Shown one piece after another: positions 1 to 11,248 of a stretch of DNA of 29,373 nucleotides (the stretch's first letter is position 1; every line of letters begins with the position of its first letter). A program made the position numbers and the translations under genes. A model generated the notes under the pieces. It ran no database searches, was not told the DNA's origin, and saw only the letters and a list, made by a program, of their open reading frames with translations. The DNA is from Apostichopus parvimensis (taxonomy: Eukaryota; Echinodermata; Holothuroidea; Aspidochirotida; Stichopodidae). The DNA is taken from NCBI GenBank assembly GCA_000934455.1, contig KN887363.1, positions 13,854-43,226 of the forward strand. The letters run 5' to 3'.

Positions 1-69
1 GCCATTATGCTCGCACGCAACGCGTGCTAGGTGTGTTCGTCGCGCGAAAACACCGGTGGGAAACCGGCA

Positions 70-107
70 GTTGTTTTAAGTGTGTTCGCGAACACACTAA
101 AAACAAC
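70..107. repeat. 38-bp near-perfect palindrome
   Basis: The two 19-bp arms differ by one base pair, and the centre is the perfect 16-mer tgtgttcgcgaacaca. It has no spacer, so it could form a cruciform or mark the end of a mobile element whose remainder lies to the left. A related CG-rich string (gtgtgttcgtcgcgcg) occurs just upstream at about 31-46. No function can be assigned from the sequence. Confidence 0.75.
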
Positions 108-419
108 AAGGAAAAATTATCGTAATTATCGAAATATCGCGATAATTTTTGAACTATTTATCGTGACGTTAAAAAACAAATATCGCCCAACCCTACTGTA
201 TACAGTAGTAGCTAAGGGAAGATCTTATTTCAACTCGGAGATTATCACAGGTTTAATTTCTTCACACTCAAGGCTGGAGACTTGATCAAGTTTACATACT
301 AAATAATATTATTAATAATCAGCAGTTATATTTACGACGCTTTAAGCGATCGCAAATGTGGGAGAAACCCCCAAGGGCTTATAATGGAATACAACTTACA
401 CGTCGAGTGGCTTCCAATT

Positions 420-613
420 CAACATTTTTAACTCAAATTTGGAATCTCTTCGTTTTAGAAAGTCGTTTCAGATGGGGAAAACCGTAGATTGTTCGTGAAT
501 GAAAAACCCACCTTACTATGACCCGGCCGGGGAATCGAACCCGGAACCTCCCGATTGCTGAGCCTCATGGCTTTCAAATGCCACCGCCTTTATCCACTCG
601 GCCATAGCACTGG
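420..613 (-). mobile_element. tRNA-derived SINE (Ser/Leu-type, long variable arm)
   Basis: Read on the minus strand, this starts with a tRNA-like head. The A box TGGCCGAGTGG is at 604-594 and the B box GGTTCGATTCC at 541-531, both perfect matches to the RNA polymerase III internal promoter. The long variable arm and a TGA-like anticodon region suggest descent from tRNA-Ser. It is probably not a working tRNA: the anticodon loop is 8 nt instead of 7, the T stem has a mismatch, and the acceptor halves pair only partly. The head runs into unrelated sequence toward 420, as in a SINE body. The outer limits are approximate, and I could not identify target-site duplications. Confidence 0.65.
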
Positions 614-619
614 TATCAC

Positions 620-2500
620 ACATCACATCATCCTGCCACATGTACTTCAATTTTTAATGGCCTTTATTATTTATAAGAAAGTTTATTTTGCTGTAATGGA
701 GTGGGAGTATTGAAGCTGATCTTAAAAATGACCAAATGACGGGCGTTGGTTTCGGTGTGAACACCGCTAACATGCTCCGTCAAAAATGCGACAAGAAAAA
801 CAAAGAGAAAGTCAAAGGTTTCGGATCCTATTGGCAGTATGCCATGACACATTTACCAAACAAATTGACATCCCCAGACACGACCATTCAAACAGAATTC
901 ATCACTTCAATGTAGCAAGATGTTTCGTAGCCGTTTGGAGGAGTCATTCATCGGGAACCTCCAGAAGATTTCTATCACATCCTTAAGATGACACACTTTG
1001 GGTTATTCGTGTCTTCCTTTCGTGGAGAATTCAGATTAATTAGCAAACGAGAGCTCAGACAGATAATGGGCTGATTCTCTCCAGTGTTCTGAGATACGAC
1101 TCAAATCTCTTGCTGGGGATTCCTATCAGAATCATCCTTGAGCCTATCAGATAATTTGGTTTATGTACAGGTACAAGGCACTCGGTCGGTCTGACCGTCC
1201 ATGACACGCTAATCTCTTTGACCGGCCAACTTTGCTGTTATGGCCAAATTTTCCAATCTTGAGCCATTTCCTGCCTTTGGTCAGCAATTTTAACAATCCT
1301 ATGCAAGATATTACTCAAAACCTTAGATCCCTTAATATTGGCTTTATTCACCAAATGAAGGTTAATTACCAAATAGTAGACCTAATGAACTCAATTTTGA
1401 TCGTCAACATTACATCACTGTGGTGGCACTTTCTTCATAATGGGATGGACCACTTGTCAAAAGGAAAGAATTTCACCATTTTTTTTAAATTCCCCATTAT
1501 TGTTTGAAAGCATAAAACAAAACTGGTCCAACTTCTACTCAAAAAGAACCAGTGACAAAAAAACGGCCTGATTGTCTGAGGAATAAAAGCATCCTTCAGA
1601 TGATGAATACCAGCCCAAATCTAGCACATTTAATACCAAATTTAGCAATTCCTTTCGGTAAAATTCTTTGAACTAAAAAATTTATGTCATAACAACATTC
1701 AGTTTTCACATTAAACATATCAAAGGAACACTAAAGATTTTCATGAAAAGTTTCCAAAAGGATCAAGCCTGAAAATCTTCAAATATATCTGATTAATTGC
1801 TAGATCACCCGTCATGTAGCTGCATGGATGGCTTCACACGAATAACTATGAACAGCAGTCCTTATTTTTACAGATCGATCCAACTGTCTGCTGTACACTG
1901 GTTTATTTCCAGAATAATGTTTTTTTTTCTTTTTCCTGAATATTATTGGTCAATCAAATCTAAACAATGAAATCAACATTCAACTATTTGGAAGAAAAAC
2001 TTAGCAAAAAACAGCTGCATTGTAAATTGCAAATTGTGGCAAGAACACAATCGCTGGTTCCTAGGAAAATAAATTACAACATAATGACTGAAGATGGCTC
2101 AAAATTCATTTGTCTTCACGAGACCTACAGTACGTTTTGCAGAGATATTTGTAAGGCAATTCGCGAGAGAGTTAATTCAGATATCGAGCTACGTAAAAAG
2201 TATGAATATTTATAAGCAGATTTATGTACATATACAACTTTAAGGTAGAGGTTTTGTAACACATTAATTCTCCCAAGACTGAACTGGTTTGGGGATTTAC
2301 GATGCTACGATACTTTATCTGTCTCCTACTTGACATTTCCACTTTCCTATAGATACTTAAACTACTGTATATGCCTGGAACGTGCAGTGGTTCGACTTAA
2401 AGTAAGGGGGTTGGGCCTCCAGAAGTGAGGGCAGTATTGTATGTTTAGGTAAAGATAGAAAAGTGCACAATAGAGATGGAGACAGGTAAGCCAGGAGGGA
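620..2500. other. Non-coding stretch, no gene recognised
   Basis: Several ORFs of 60-90 codons occur here, but none resembles a known family or has convincing splice sites. The one with the most protein-like composition is the 82-codon plus-strand ORF at 1967-2215, a charged, coiled-coil-like string ending in a stop. I do not recognise it and would not call it a gene on this evidence. The rest is AT-rich, single-copy-looking DNA. Confidence 0.5.
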
Positions 2501-2503
2501 AGT

Positions 2504-2663
2504 ACTGGAAACGAATAGCTATTGTTACAGTGTGTACTGAAAACTAGTAGCTATTGTTACAGTTTGTACTGGAAACGTATAGCTATTGTTACAGTGTGTA
2601 CTGGAAACGAATAGCTATTGTTACAGTGTGTACTGGAATTGTATAGCTATTGTTACAGTATGT
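2504..2663. repeat. 32-bp minisatellite, 5 units
   Basis: There are five head-to-tail units of 32 bp. The unit begins actggaaacgaatagctatt and continues gttacagtgtgt. Units differ by a few substitutions, and period 32 is kept throughout (5 x 32 = 160 bp). It directly abuts the 347-bp tandem duplication, so the two arrays form one repeat block. Confidence 0.85.
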
Positions 2664-2665
2664 GT

Positions 2666-3361
2666 ATACATGGTGAAAATACAATCAAGAAAACTTGTAG
2701 AGTTAAATTTCACGTCAATGTGCTTTGCATATATACTTAGCGACAGAAACGATTGAATTCACCACTGTTTTACACACAGTATGAATCTGATAACAAATGC
2801 TGCGACTGGGGCGAAAAATAGTTTGCACTATATATATACCAAAACTGTATAAAGTCTAAATAAACAACTCCATCACTATGAGCAAAGAGCTCTTATTGCT
2901 GCTGTGCATCCTTTGATATTTACGGCACAGTTTACACAGTCAGTCAGTGTTGTAAAGTCAAAACTGCACAATGGTAACAGGTCAAGAGAGGTGTCTCGGT
3001 ACCTGACCATGCATACATGGTGAAAATACAATCAAAAAAAGTTGTAGAATTAAATTTTACATCAATGTGCTTTGCATAAACTTAGCGACAGAAACGATCG
3101 AATTCACCATTATTTTACACACAGTATGAATTTGATAACAAATGCTGCGATTGGGGCCAAAAAAGTTTGCACTATTAGTATATATATACCAAAACTGTAT
3201 GAAGTCTAAATAAACAACTCCATCACTAGGAGCAAAGAGCTCTTATTGCTGCTGTGCATCCTTTGGTATTTACGGCACAGTTTACACAGTCGGTCAGTGT
3301 TGTAAAGTCAAAACTGCACAAAGGTACAGGTCAAGAGAGGTCTCTCAGTACCAGACCATGC
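2666..3361. repeat. 347-bp tandem duplication (2 copies)
   Basis: Copy one is 2666-3012 and copy two begins at 3013, both starting atacatggtgaaaatacaat. Shared blocks include gagcaaagagctcttattgc and tttacggcacagtttacaca. The copies differ by scattered substitutions and small indels. No long ORF is conserved between them, so this looks like a non-coding segmental tandem duplication. Confidence 0.85.
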
Positions 3362-5700
3362 TTTATACTGTACATAGTACCAATGGGAACGACAAGACTG
3401 AACTGAAATAGCCATCTTGATTAAATATTTGACATCTACTATCTTTCTGTTTGAAGTAGATAAAAGGTGTTTCATATCAGTGACCTGATCCAAGACTAAC
3501 TGGACTGAATTCAAAATTTCAAGGTTTTGGTCAGCTTCAGGACAAGAACCATCTGCTCCAAGTGAAACTATATACTGTACAGTATGCACTATGCATGTAT
3601 GTACATACTGTACAAATGTATGTAAAGCCTGTAGTTAACATCAATCACACAAACTGAAAGAGAACTAATAAAGTGAATTATTGATCCAGTAGATCTCATC
3701 ACAAAACGCTTTGCAAAATGGGAAGAATTGCTATTCAAGTCCAACCAGCAGTTTTTATTATGTCACAGAAATTATATTATTTTTTAAGAGGCAAAAGTTA
3801 AAGCCTACATAAATAAATGATACATAAAATTTGAACACTAAATTATTCCCTGACAATGTTTCTAACTACAGGAAGAAATGAGTTGGGTGTGGCGAGGGGG
3901 TAAGGAGGGGGGGGGGGTATGGGTAGGTCATCCTTTTTCAGTAGTCCCTATTCCCATCCTACCACTCAAAAACTTCCTTTTAATCATTTGTTTATATCAT
4001 AACAGTGACATACAGAACTGACATACAATATTATGGCTGTCCTTCGCACATCACAAACTTTCCACACATCCTATGTATTTACATTAACAGCTTAATCTCA
4101 TATTTGTGTCCATAAATTCCTTAGACCTGACTGGGTCTTTTGTAAATACTGAGATCCTTACAAGCATTGAGGAACCATTTCAACAAGCTCACAATGTGTA
4201 TTTACAGCTCTAGTCTCTAGCCCTATATACCATAGGTCACAACTCTGAGATTCTGGTTAACAGGTGCATCACCTATTTACTTTCAAGTCTCTAATGATAA
4301 CGTATAAAGTGGTTGAAAAAAAAATTCTTTTCGAAATTATTAGCCACAGATTACAAAATGAAACTGACATAAAACAGTTAGTGGCGGAAGCCCCTGTTAG
4401 GAAAGGTTTGTTTTGGCAGTTAAAGTATTCAATCAGGGAATATGACTTTGAGCACACAGATCAGCTGTGAACAGTTGTCCGCCTGACGACTGGTTACATC
4501 AAATTTAGATCGCATTGTTACACCCCCCCCCTCCCCCACCAAAAAATAAAAAACAAGTGAAATGATAAATTGGTATCTCCTTCCAAAATTTGGAGATCTA
4601 TACTGGAATGAACCAAAAATATGTGGAAGGCCTTTGATCCATCCAAAGGTGGCTTTTACTTGCCCAGGCCAAAGCAGGTGTTCTATCCATCAAACCTACA
4701 AATCTCACCTGCAGTAAACATTCTTGGTTATCTTGCTTCATTCATATACAGTAGCTGAACATTCAGACAACCTCATCATAACGCCTGGTTGTCCTAAAGG
4801 AGGACAACCAGAAAAATACTTTAAAAAAGGTAAATTTCCCTGATCGTACATGTCATAAAACACTTAAAACCTTGGACTGTTTACACTGTAAGATCAGGAT
4901 CGAACACAGACGATTATTATGTAATGGAATCTGGATTAAAATTCTGAGGTCTTATTCAAATCCGAGCAGAGTCCAGAACAGGATGCAGGGCTATGAATCA
5001 AATCTGCTGTCTGACAACTGCTCTCGAAATCACAGGCTATCTTCAGTCGAGCATGATCTCTGAATTGCCAGACTTACGTGAAAAGAAATGAACATATATA
5101 TAGCTAGCAGATTGCAATGTCGTAAGTATTACACAATACAACTGTGTAAGAAACTGAGTTCCATTCGATCCTGATCAGATCTAGATCGCGTGTGCACACT
5201 CAGAATCTTATCTCCCGATGATTGAACCTTCGGACTGTTCTAGCATAAATGGGGCCTACGTCTTAAAGATTTAAGGCATCCGACCGCCATTTTATTGTAT
5301 TTAAGAAGATGACCAAATTTAGGTCCAAAATTTATTTTGATAAATGTTGCAGACTGTTAAAACAATTAAATTAAAAAAAAAAAACATTGCTATCAGTCCA
5401 GGTTGTAATTCTGCAACACTTTTTAAGCTTTTGCAAATTATCCTTTAAACAGTTGGAGGTTCACCAATAAGATTGACTGAACTAAAGTCTAATACACAGA
5501 CAATCAGGTCAGTTTTTCAGATGCAACACAAACCTCAATAGGAACACATATAAGAGAACAGACCCCTTCGTTGGATAATGGCATGTGAGCTGGGCTACAG
5601 TAACTAAGGCCTGTGAAACTCTATATACAGTAGTACTAACTGTTGATTGGAGCCTAAGCTTATGAAGTACTGAACAATGTTAGGGCATACTGTACAGTTC
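3362..5700. other. Non-coding stretch with short unassigned ORFs
   Basis: This stretch has poly-G (about 3908-3917) and poly-C (about 4523-4533) tracts and a cluster of tactgtacagta-like palindromes near 3570-3615. A minus-strand ORF at 3308-3589 (93 codons) and a plus-strand ORF at 4264-4470 (68 codons) look mildly protein-like. Neither matches a family I know, and neither is flanked by clearly paired splice sites. At 5281-5297 the minus strand reads AAAATGGCGG, a YY1-like core that often sits at metazoan promoters, but no gene start could be attached to it. Confidence 0.4.
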
Positions 5701-5704
5701 AATA

Positions 5705-5848
5705 ATGCCTCAGTGCCAGGCATTTGGATGTTGTAATTTGCATGGGTCAGTGAATGAGAAAGGGGAAAAAATATCCTTTTCAAGACAAATTAATAGTTTA
5801 GTGAGTGCTGACTTTGAATCCCTCCAATATGATCATTTACCCACATAA
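5705..5848 (+). CDS. Possible first exon of a THAP zinc-finger protein (fragment)
   Basis: The 47-codon ORF opens MPQCQAFGCCNLHG and continues into KGEKISFSRQ. THAP domains sit at the extreme N-terminus and begin Met-Pro, then Cys-x(2-4)-Cys followed by Asn, with a Ser-Phe-x-x stretch about 15 residues later; this matches the pattern. The remaining zinc ligands (Cys-x2-His) and the invariant Trp are not in this ORF. A GTGAGT donor follows codon 32, after the TTA ending at 5800, so the exon probably ends there in phase 0 and the ORF beyond is read-through into intron. I found no matching downstream exon to the right on this strand. It could be exon 1 of a cellular THAP gene, or a remnant of a P-element-like transposon, whose transposases also carry THAP domains. 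Confidence 0.4.
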   Translation: MPQCQAFGCCNLHGSVNEKGEKISFSRQINSLVSADFESLQYDHLPT

Positions 5849-6276
5849 CATCACAAACCACACAAAATCAGCCAAACAAATGGTGTTTTTTGTCAAAAAT
5901 AGGTAGCTTTCAAAACCTATAGAAGACCTATAGAAGAAACTATGTATATATTCAAGTAAGGAAATCTTGAAATGGAATGACTTTGATATGGTTGGATGAG
6001 GAAAATATGTTAACTACTAAGAAAACGTATCCAATCTCTCACCAGTCGAGTACTTATCAAATGAGCTAAATGTGTGAACTACATTGCCACAGCGCATGTG
6101 GTATATGTATAGGTTAGAAGCCACAAATCTGTATTGTACTGTACTGTTGGAGGTTGCCAAGCGTTACAACTGATTTCCTACCTGGAGGTCAAGTATTATC
6201 ATTTGTAAACATTTTCGTGCCAGCTATTTATGATATAGATATACTGTATTGTAATATAGTTTATCTATTGATCATA

Positions 6277-6524
6277 AAAGTAAAAATAAAATAAAACTTT
6301 TAGTATACTGCTTATCCACTAGAGAGCCTGTGTAAGAGAATGTGTAAAAGTAAGTTGGCCTGACATTCCGATCCTAGCAGGATCTTCTTCAGAGGCTAAA
6401 TGACAAGAAACAGTAAGAGAAGACCCTGTGTTTTTGTACCTTTTGTTAAGTACTGTTACTTGTCATTTAGCCTCTGAAGAAGATCCTGCTAGGATCGATA
6501 CGTCAGGCCAACTTACTTTTACAC
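6277..6524 (+). mobile_element. Fold-back (MITE-like) element, copy 1
   Basis: An AT-rich lead (aaataaaataaaact) and the block tgcttatccactagagagcc are followed by a long inverted repeat. The left arm runs from about 6342 (gtgtaaaagtaagttggcct) and the right arm ends at 6524 (aggccaacttacttttacac). The arms are about 75 bp with a short loop, so the strand folds into a hairpin containing gatcctagcaggatcttctt and its complement. Related copies lie at 12,602-12,803 (opposite orientation) and 15,398-15,592. There is no coding capacity; it looks like a non-autonomous element. Confidence 0.75.
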
Positions 6525-8080
6525 GACCATAAAAGTAGTTTCTTTAATTTCAGATATTCTTTCTTGTAAAGTGCTATAAAACATATTTCACTGAGGAAGG
6601 GTTGTTTTTTTATAACACAATTAGACACAGGATTTCTAATTGGTTCGATTTTGTCGACAATTGAACTTTAGGAAGGGAACAAATCGACGAGACACAAACG
6701 GAACTAAATACCGGCTTTGAGTAAAATACAGCAAATAATGCGAACCTTTAAAATTGAAGTTTGCTGAATCTGTTCCAACTAGAGCATCAATGCTACAGAA
6801 TCTCAATTACTTTGCACAGTGAAATTTAAAACATTGAAGAATATTGTAGGCCTGCATGCACAGACCTGTTCTAAAAGGAAGTAAAAGGACGTAATTTCAT
6901 AACCTGGAATTCTCTCTTATTACTGTTTGGCCCCAAATGTACTGTCATGAATGATTTAATATAAAAACCACAACCAATTATATCAGTGCTACTAACAAAG
7001 TCAACAATATTTGTGAATCATGAGTGGGAGTGAGTCTTACATGCTTGTAAACCACCCTTACAAAGGAACAGTATGACACAGCTAGAACACTTAAAAGAGC
7101 CATTAATCCAATTGTATGTACTTTATTATGGTAATGATGGCAAAGCCAAGGATTTGTCCTGTTCGTCTCTCGGACAATCGGGTCGTACTTTTTCTTTTTC
7201 TTTGTATGAATGATTAGGCAAGCATGTGTTGTGATGTTAACGATTCTCTCAACGGAAACAAAAACTTTTGATTACTCTGTGATTTCATTAGCAAAATTCC
7301 CTTCTTCCTTATAAATAAAAAATCTTAATTTGATATCATTTAAGATATCAAAATGAAATTTCAGGTTAAAACTGCACAGTAATTTAACTGATCTTAAATA
7401 TTTCACCTGTGTTAGGGGCAACTCACAGCACTGGGTTCTTAGCCTATCATCAGAATATTGGTCTAAATAGTTAATAGTAATTTTTTAAGCTAGGCCTAAA
7501 TGCAAGGTGATAAAAACATCAACATTAATATTATGAAAATAGGCCTACATTTGAACTTGAAGCCAACGGCAAATATATATTTCAAGAGTCTTTATTTTTT
7601 CCCCGGATGTTTACTTCCAACATGCAAAGTTTGACAGCTACTGTAGTCTGTTGGCTACATTTGGTCTAACTTATTTGCTGTAAGATTTAATGATAACATT
7701 AAGCATAACCATCATTCATTGCTTTTATTTGGTTTCCAACAAGCCTAGTCTACATTAAAGGCCTATAGGTTTATTAATAATAAGTTAATTTCTTTTCAAT
7801 TCAGGGTTATCACTTCAGCATTCAAGAAACTTGTCAGGTACATATATATTGGGGCCTATCCACAATAAATCGATATACACAAGAACTTAGGCGTATATAA
7901 TCTTACAAAACCCCCACATAAGTAAGGCCTAGTCTACTTTGTGCAGACGTCCACTGCCTAAGTCAATGTTGTTTCTTAGGTACTGAATGCAGTTACGATG
8001 ATTACCCTGGCCTAACCTTCTTCGCAAGAAGGCCTAGGCCTAAGTACGAACAAAATAGCTTTAAAGAAAATAAGACATAC
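6525..8080. other. Non-coding stretch, probably intron or intergenic
   Basis: No ORF of note and no recognisable exon. If the minus-strand exon at 8081-8155 is real, this would be its first intron. Between about 7490 and 8045 the hexamer aggcct recurs unusually often, including a double copy near 8031-8042. Confidence 0.45.
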
Positions 8081-8155
8081 CTGTTGTTTTACAAATGATT
8101 GCCTTTCAGCCTCAAGGCTATCTGTACTTCTCCTTACCGACAACTTAGACATCAT
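8081..8155 (-). CDS. Putative first coding exon of an unidentified gene
   Basis: On the minus strand this reads MMSKLSVRRSTDSLEAER and then QSFVKQQ, followed immediately by a strong donor GTATGT at 8080-8075 in phase 0. The second Met, at 8152, is an equally possible start. The peptide is hydrophilic and helix-prone, like the start of a coiled-coil protein. An out-of-frame ATG about 60 bp upstream opens a four-codon ORF. I could not find the next exon at lower coordinates and do not recognise the protein. It lies downstream of TRIM37 on the same strand. It could also be a chance ORF beside a GT. Confidence 0.4.
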
Positions 8156-8265
8156 TAATATTCGTGTATGATGATTTAAGATTAAATTATATCAATGTGC
8201 AGCCATGACTCAGAGAGAGGATTAGTTTCACATTGAACTGTGTTATGATTGTACTATCTGACTAC

Positions 8266-8279
8266 ACTATAGGGGGCAC
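8266..8279 (+). promoter_or_regulatory. CTCF-like site
   Basis: The string actatagggggcac shares the TAGGGGGCAC half of the conserved bilaterian CTCF motif. It lies about 110 bp upstream of the putative minus-strand start at 8155, in a plausible promoter position. A short motif match alone is weak evidence. Confidence 0.25.
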
Positions 8280-8449
8280 GTATGAGTCAACACATTACAG
8301 CCGCAAGTTCAAAATTGTACTGTTTTGTACAGGTGTACTGAGTATTGTCACTGATCTATAATTACTGGTGTATGTAGGTTTATGAAATGAATGTGTATCA
8401 CCGAGTGCGTACAGCAATAAACACTGTACCTCAGTAATAAGTGTTGGGA

Positions 8450-8870
8450 AAGAGGCAAGGGGAGGGTAAAGAAACTATAGTGATGGGGTTCATATTGGAT
8501 AAGCGAATGAAAGGGATTTAAAGGCGACCATAACTCCTGCAGAATTCATACCTTACCGATATAAAGTAATTTTTGGGGTAAAATGAGGTTCTGTTGCCTA
8601 GTCTGGGCAAGATAGGGATAAAAGGGAAGGGAATGCAGAGCAGGAGGGAAGAGATAAGGTGTGGTAGGGTAGGCACTGAGGGGAGGTGTAATGGGGATGG
8701 ATAAAGAGGTGAGGGTTGGGATAGGGATTGGGTAAAGTAAGGTAAAAATAGGGGTGTGGGAACTGTGGAATAGGGATGTACAGTGGTGGGAGAGAAGTGA
8801 ACAAGGTTAGACAAGGCGTGGATAAGAGTGGGGCAGGGATTATAAGGGTGAGCCAGGGGTAGGCTGTGAG
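8450..8870. repeat. Purine-rich low-complexity tract
   Basis: The plus strand is about 400 bp of gggat/gggta/ggtaaag-type sequence with almost no pyrimidine runs. The Pro/Tyr/Leu-rich ORFs on the opposite strand are by-products of this bias, not genes. Confidence 0.7.
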
Positions 8871-11248
8871 TGATAAATCACGCACTGTGAACTCTACTGC
8901 TGATGACCAAAGTAACAATACATTTAAACAAGCACAAATCAGATAGAGAAAAACTAATCTGAATGCAAAATATATATTATTTATTGAACGGAAGAAGCAA
9001 ACAAATGTATTTTAGTACAATAGCAGTAGTTCGGAAGTGATGAACTGAAAAGGCGTCCATACAAACTCCATGAAATATGCTCATAGTTTTTCACCCCCCC
9101 CCCCACCAAAATATTTGACAATGGTACAGATGCACAAGTACCTGTGGATTAAATACAAGATGTCTCATTTTGGTTGAGATATCATACCTCAATAAATCAA
9201 CATGAAATCAACAAGTAATCAGAGGTGTAACCAATGGGGTGGGGATATGTAGGGGATGGGGATAAAGGGGGGGGGCAGATGGCACTGTTTAATATGTCTT
9301 TCCTACTTATATGTTTAGATTTAGTTTGTTCATACCGCCCCTTCGTTGTCCAACCCCCACCCTCTCCCACACCCTTCAAGTTTTTCAACTTTCTCCTTTA
9401 AACCCAATCCCCACCAGGACTTATGGTGACACTTATACCTTGAAAACATGACCTTTTCCATCGAGCTAACAAAAGGATATTTGGCTTGCCAAGGCAAGAA
9501 GATGTTAAAGTTTGAAGAAGTTAGACAGTCCAGTAAAACTAGTAGTGAATAAGCAAGAACACCAAACTCTCCCCCTCCCTGCCCCCCTACACCTCAATTC
9601 CCCCACCCCTCAAAAAACACCACTTCCAAACAGAAGAGATTGTATACAATTGATATATAAACTATATGACAAATGGTGGCAAACAATATTGCTGAATTTA
9701 AAACTTACTTAATCAAGTCCACATTTGTGATTGCCCATAGCTTGGTGTGTAACACATGCACCTTGATTGATGCTACAATGACATAACATCATCACTGAAT
9801 GCCACCCAAAAAATTTCCTCAAAAAGAACACGCTTTCAACATGAATCAAGATTACAACCTCCCCCCCTCCCCACTACCCACCCTCCTCCTTCCAGAAGCC
9901 AAAGAAAGCATTTCAAGTATTACCACACAACAAATACAAAGCTAACCAGCTCATATGAAGAAGGCAGTGTTTCTTTGTACACCAAAAAAAAAACATTAAA
10001 TTTTAGCAAACAAGTATAAAAAAGGAATGACTGTATTTTTATCATCATTTTATGGTCTCCTTGAACACACATAAGTCAAAATGCAATGATAATGTCCAAT
10101 CTCCTAGTCCTGTTTGTTATGTTTAATGCCCATACAAAGTACAAAAGCCAAAGAAAGGAATGGAATTCAACATCAGTTGGTCCGCAACCTATTGTCAACT
10201 CTTCCTTTTAATTAAAGACGGTTTTACAATTTACCTACACTTTGAAAGCAAACCTAAACCTAAGCTTCCACCACAACACTATAATCATGAACTTCTTGAC
10301 ATGTGTCTGTAGGTTAGTAAGTGAGACTCACACCTTCCATCTTAAATCAGACACAAACATTAGAACTGTCACAAAAAGTGATCAAATTATTAGGTTATTT
10401 ACCCAAACTTTGGACAATTTGAAAAAAAAAACAATTTTTAAGATTATCCTAAGCCCAATATCAGGAAAAGAATCAGTCTTTTGTAATAATATTTGAATAT
10501 TTTTAAGCTAAAAAGCCCCGCCAACTACCCCCCCCCCCCACCCCTCCACAACCCTTTTTGAAACCATTGCCCTTTGGTAAGTACCCTTGTGACATATTAA
10601 TCAAGGTTAGAGAATTTAAAGGATTTTCTGGAGGCTGAAATTTGTAATCTGCATTTTTAGGCAATAGCAGTCTCTATCATCAAGATATGGATTTTCAATT
10701 TTGCGATATTTTCAATATACCTCTGGTAACAGCAGAGTAAATTACATCATTTAAGCATTTCAAATGTCTCTTTACAATATTTCAATCAACTATCCACAGA
10801 GGAAAAGAATATTACTACAAAAATTGATGCATTTTGATAAAATATCGAGAATATTACAGAGGCTATTGAAAGCTAAGTAAACATTCCATGTTGAAACAGG
10901 TTTTAATGATAAATCACAATGAAGATATTAATAGGCTCAGCTTTTGAGGAACATTTGCCCAGATGACATCACAGACCCCCTACTGTGATCCAACTTCCTG
11001 GAGTGAGTTGTGAAGGTTTGGCTAATTATAACAGGTTCCATTCAATTAACCATATCTTGATTTAGGGACATGATATTGCGATGGGGTTTTCAAATAGCAG
11101 TGTGCAATATTTTTCTTTTCGATACCAGTCTTTACTTTGCTTGCCACCAGAATATCCCTTTAGTCCTTTACCACAGAAACTTTTAAAAAAAAAAAGGTCT
11201 CAAATTATTTTTTGTCAATGGAAATTTTTATCTTAACTAGTTAAATTG
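8871..11248. other. Non-coding stretch with many poly-C/poly-G tracts
   Basis: C or G homopolymer runs occur near 9092, 9268, 9570, 9860 and 10,530, often followed by caccaaaa-like sequence. No exon or RNA gene is recognisable. A minus-strand AATAAA near 8978 could serve a gene ending here, but nothing ties it to one. Confidence 0.45.

Noticed and set aside
519..612. Functional tRNA-Ser gene
   Set aside because: The anticodon loop is one base too long, the T stem has a mismatch and the acceptor halves pair poorly; a SINE head fits better.
1967..2215. 82-codon plus-strand ORF with balanced composition
   Set aside because: No recognisable domain, promoter or splice context; length is within chance expectation for this amount of DNA.
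3308..3589. 93-codon minus-strand ORF with protein-like composition
   Set aside because: It extends into the 347-bp repeat, has no strong donor or acceptor, and resembles no family I know. It remains possible as part of a gene starting at 8155.
4264..4470. 68-codon plus-strand ORF ending in a stop, charged and helix-prone
   Set aside because: A possible acceptor (TTTCAAG) exists but no partner exon, and the opposite strand has a similar-length ORF, so chance is likely.
6020..6110. tRNA-like string on the minus strand (TAGCTCATTTGATAAGTA and following CTCGACTGG)
   Set aside because: A D-arm and anticodon-like part are visible but no B box follows; at most a decayed SINE head.
8518..8918. Two overlapping minus-strand ORFs rich in Pro, Tyr and Leu
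   Set aside because: They mirror a purine-rich low-complexity tract and overlap each other in different frames.
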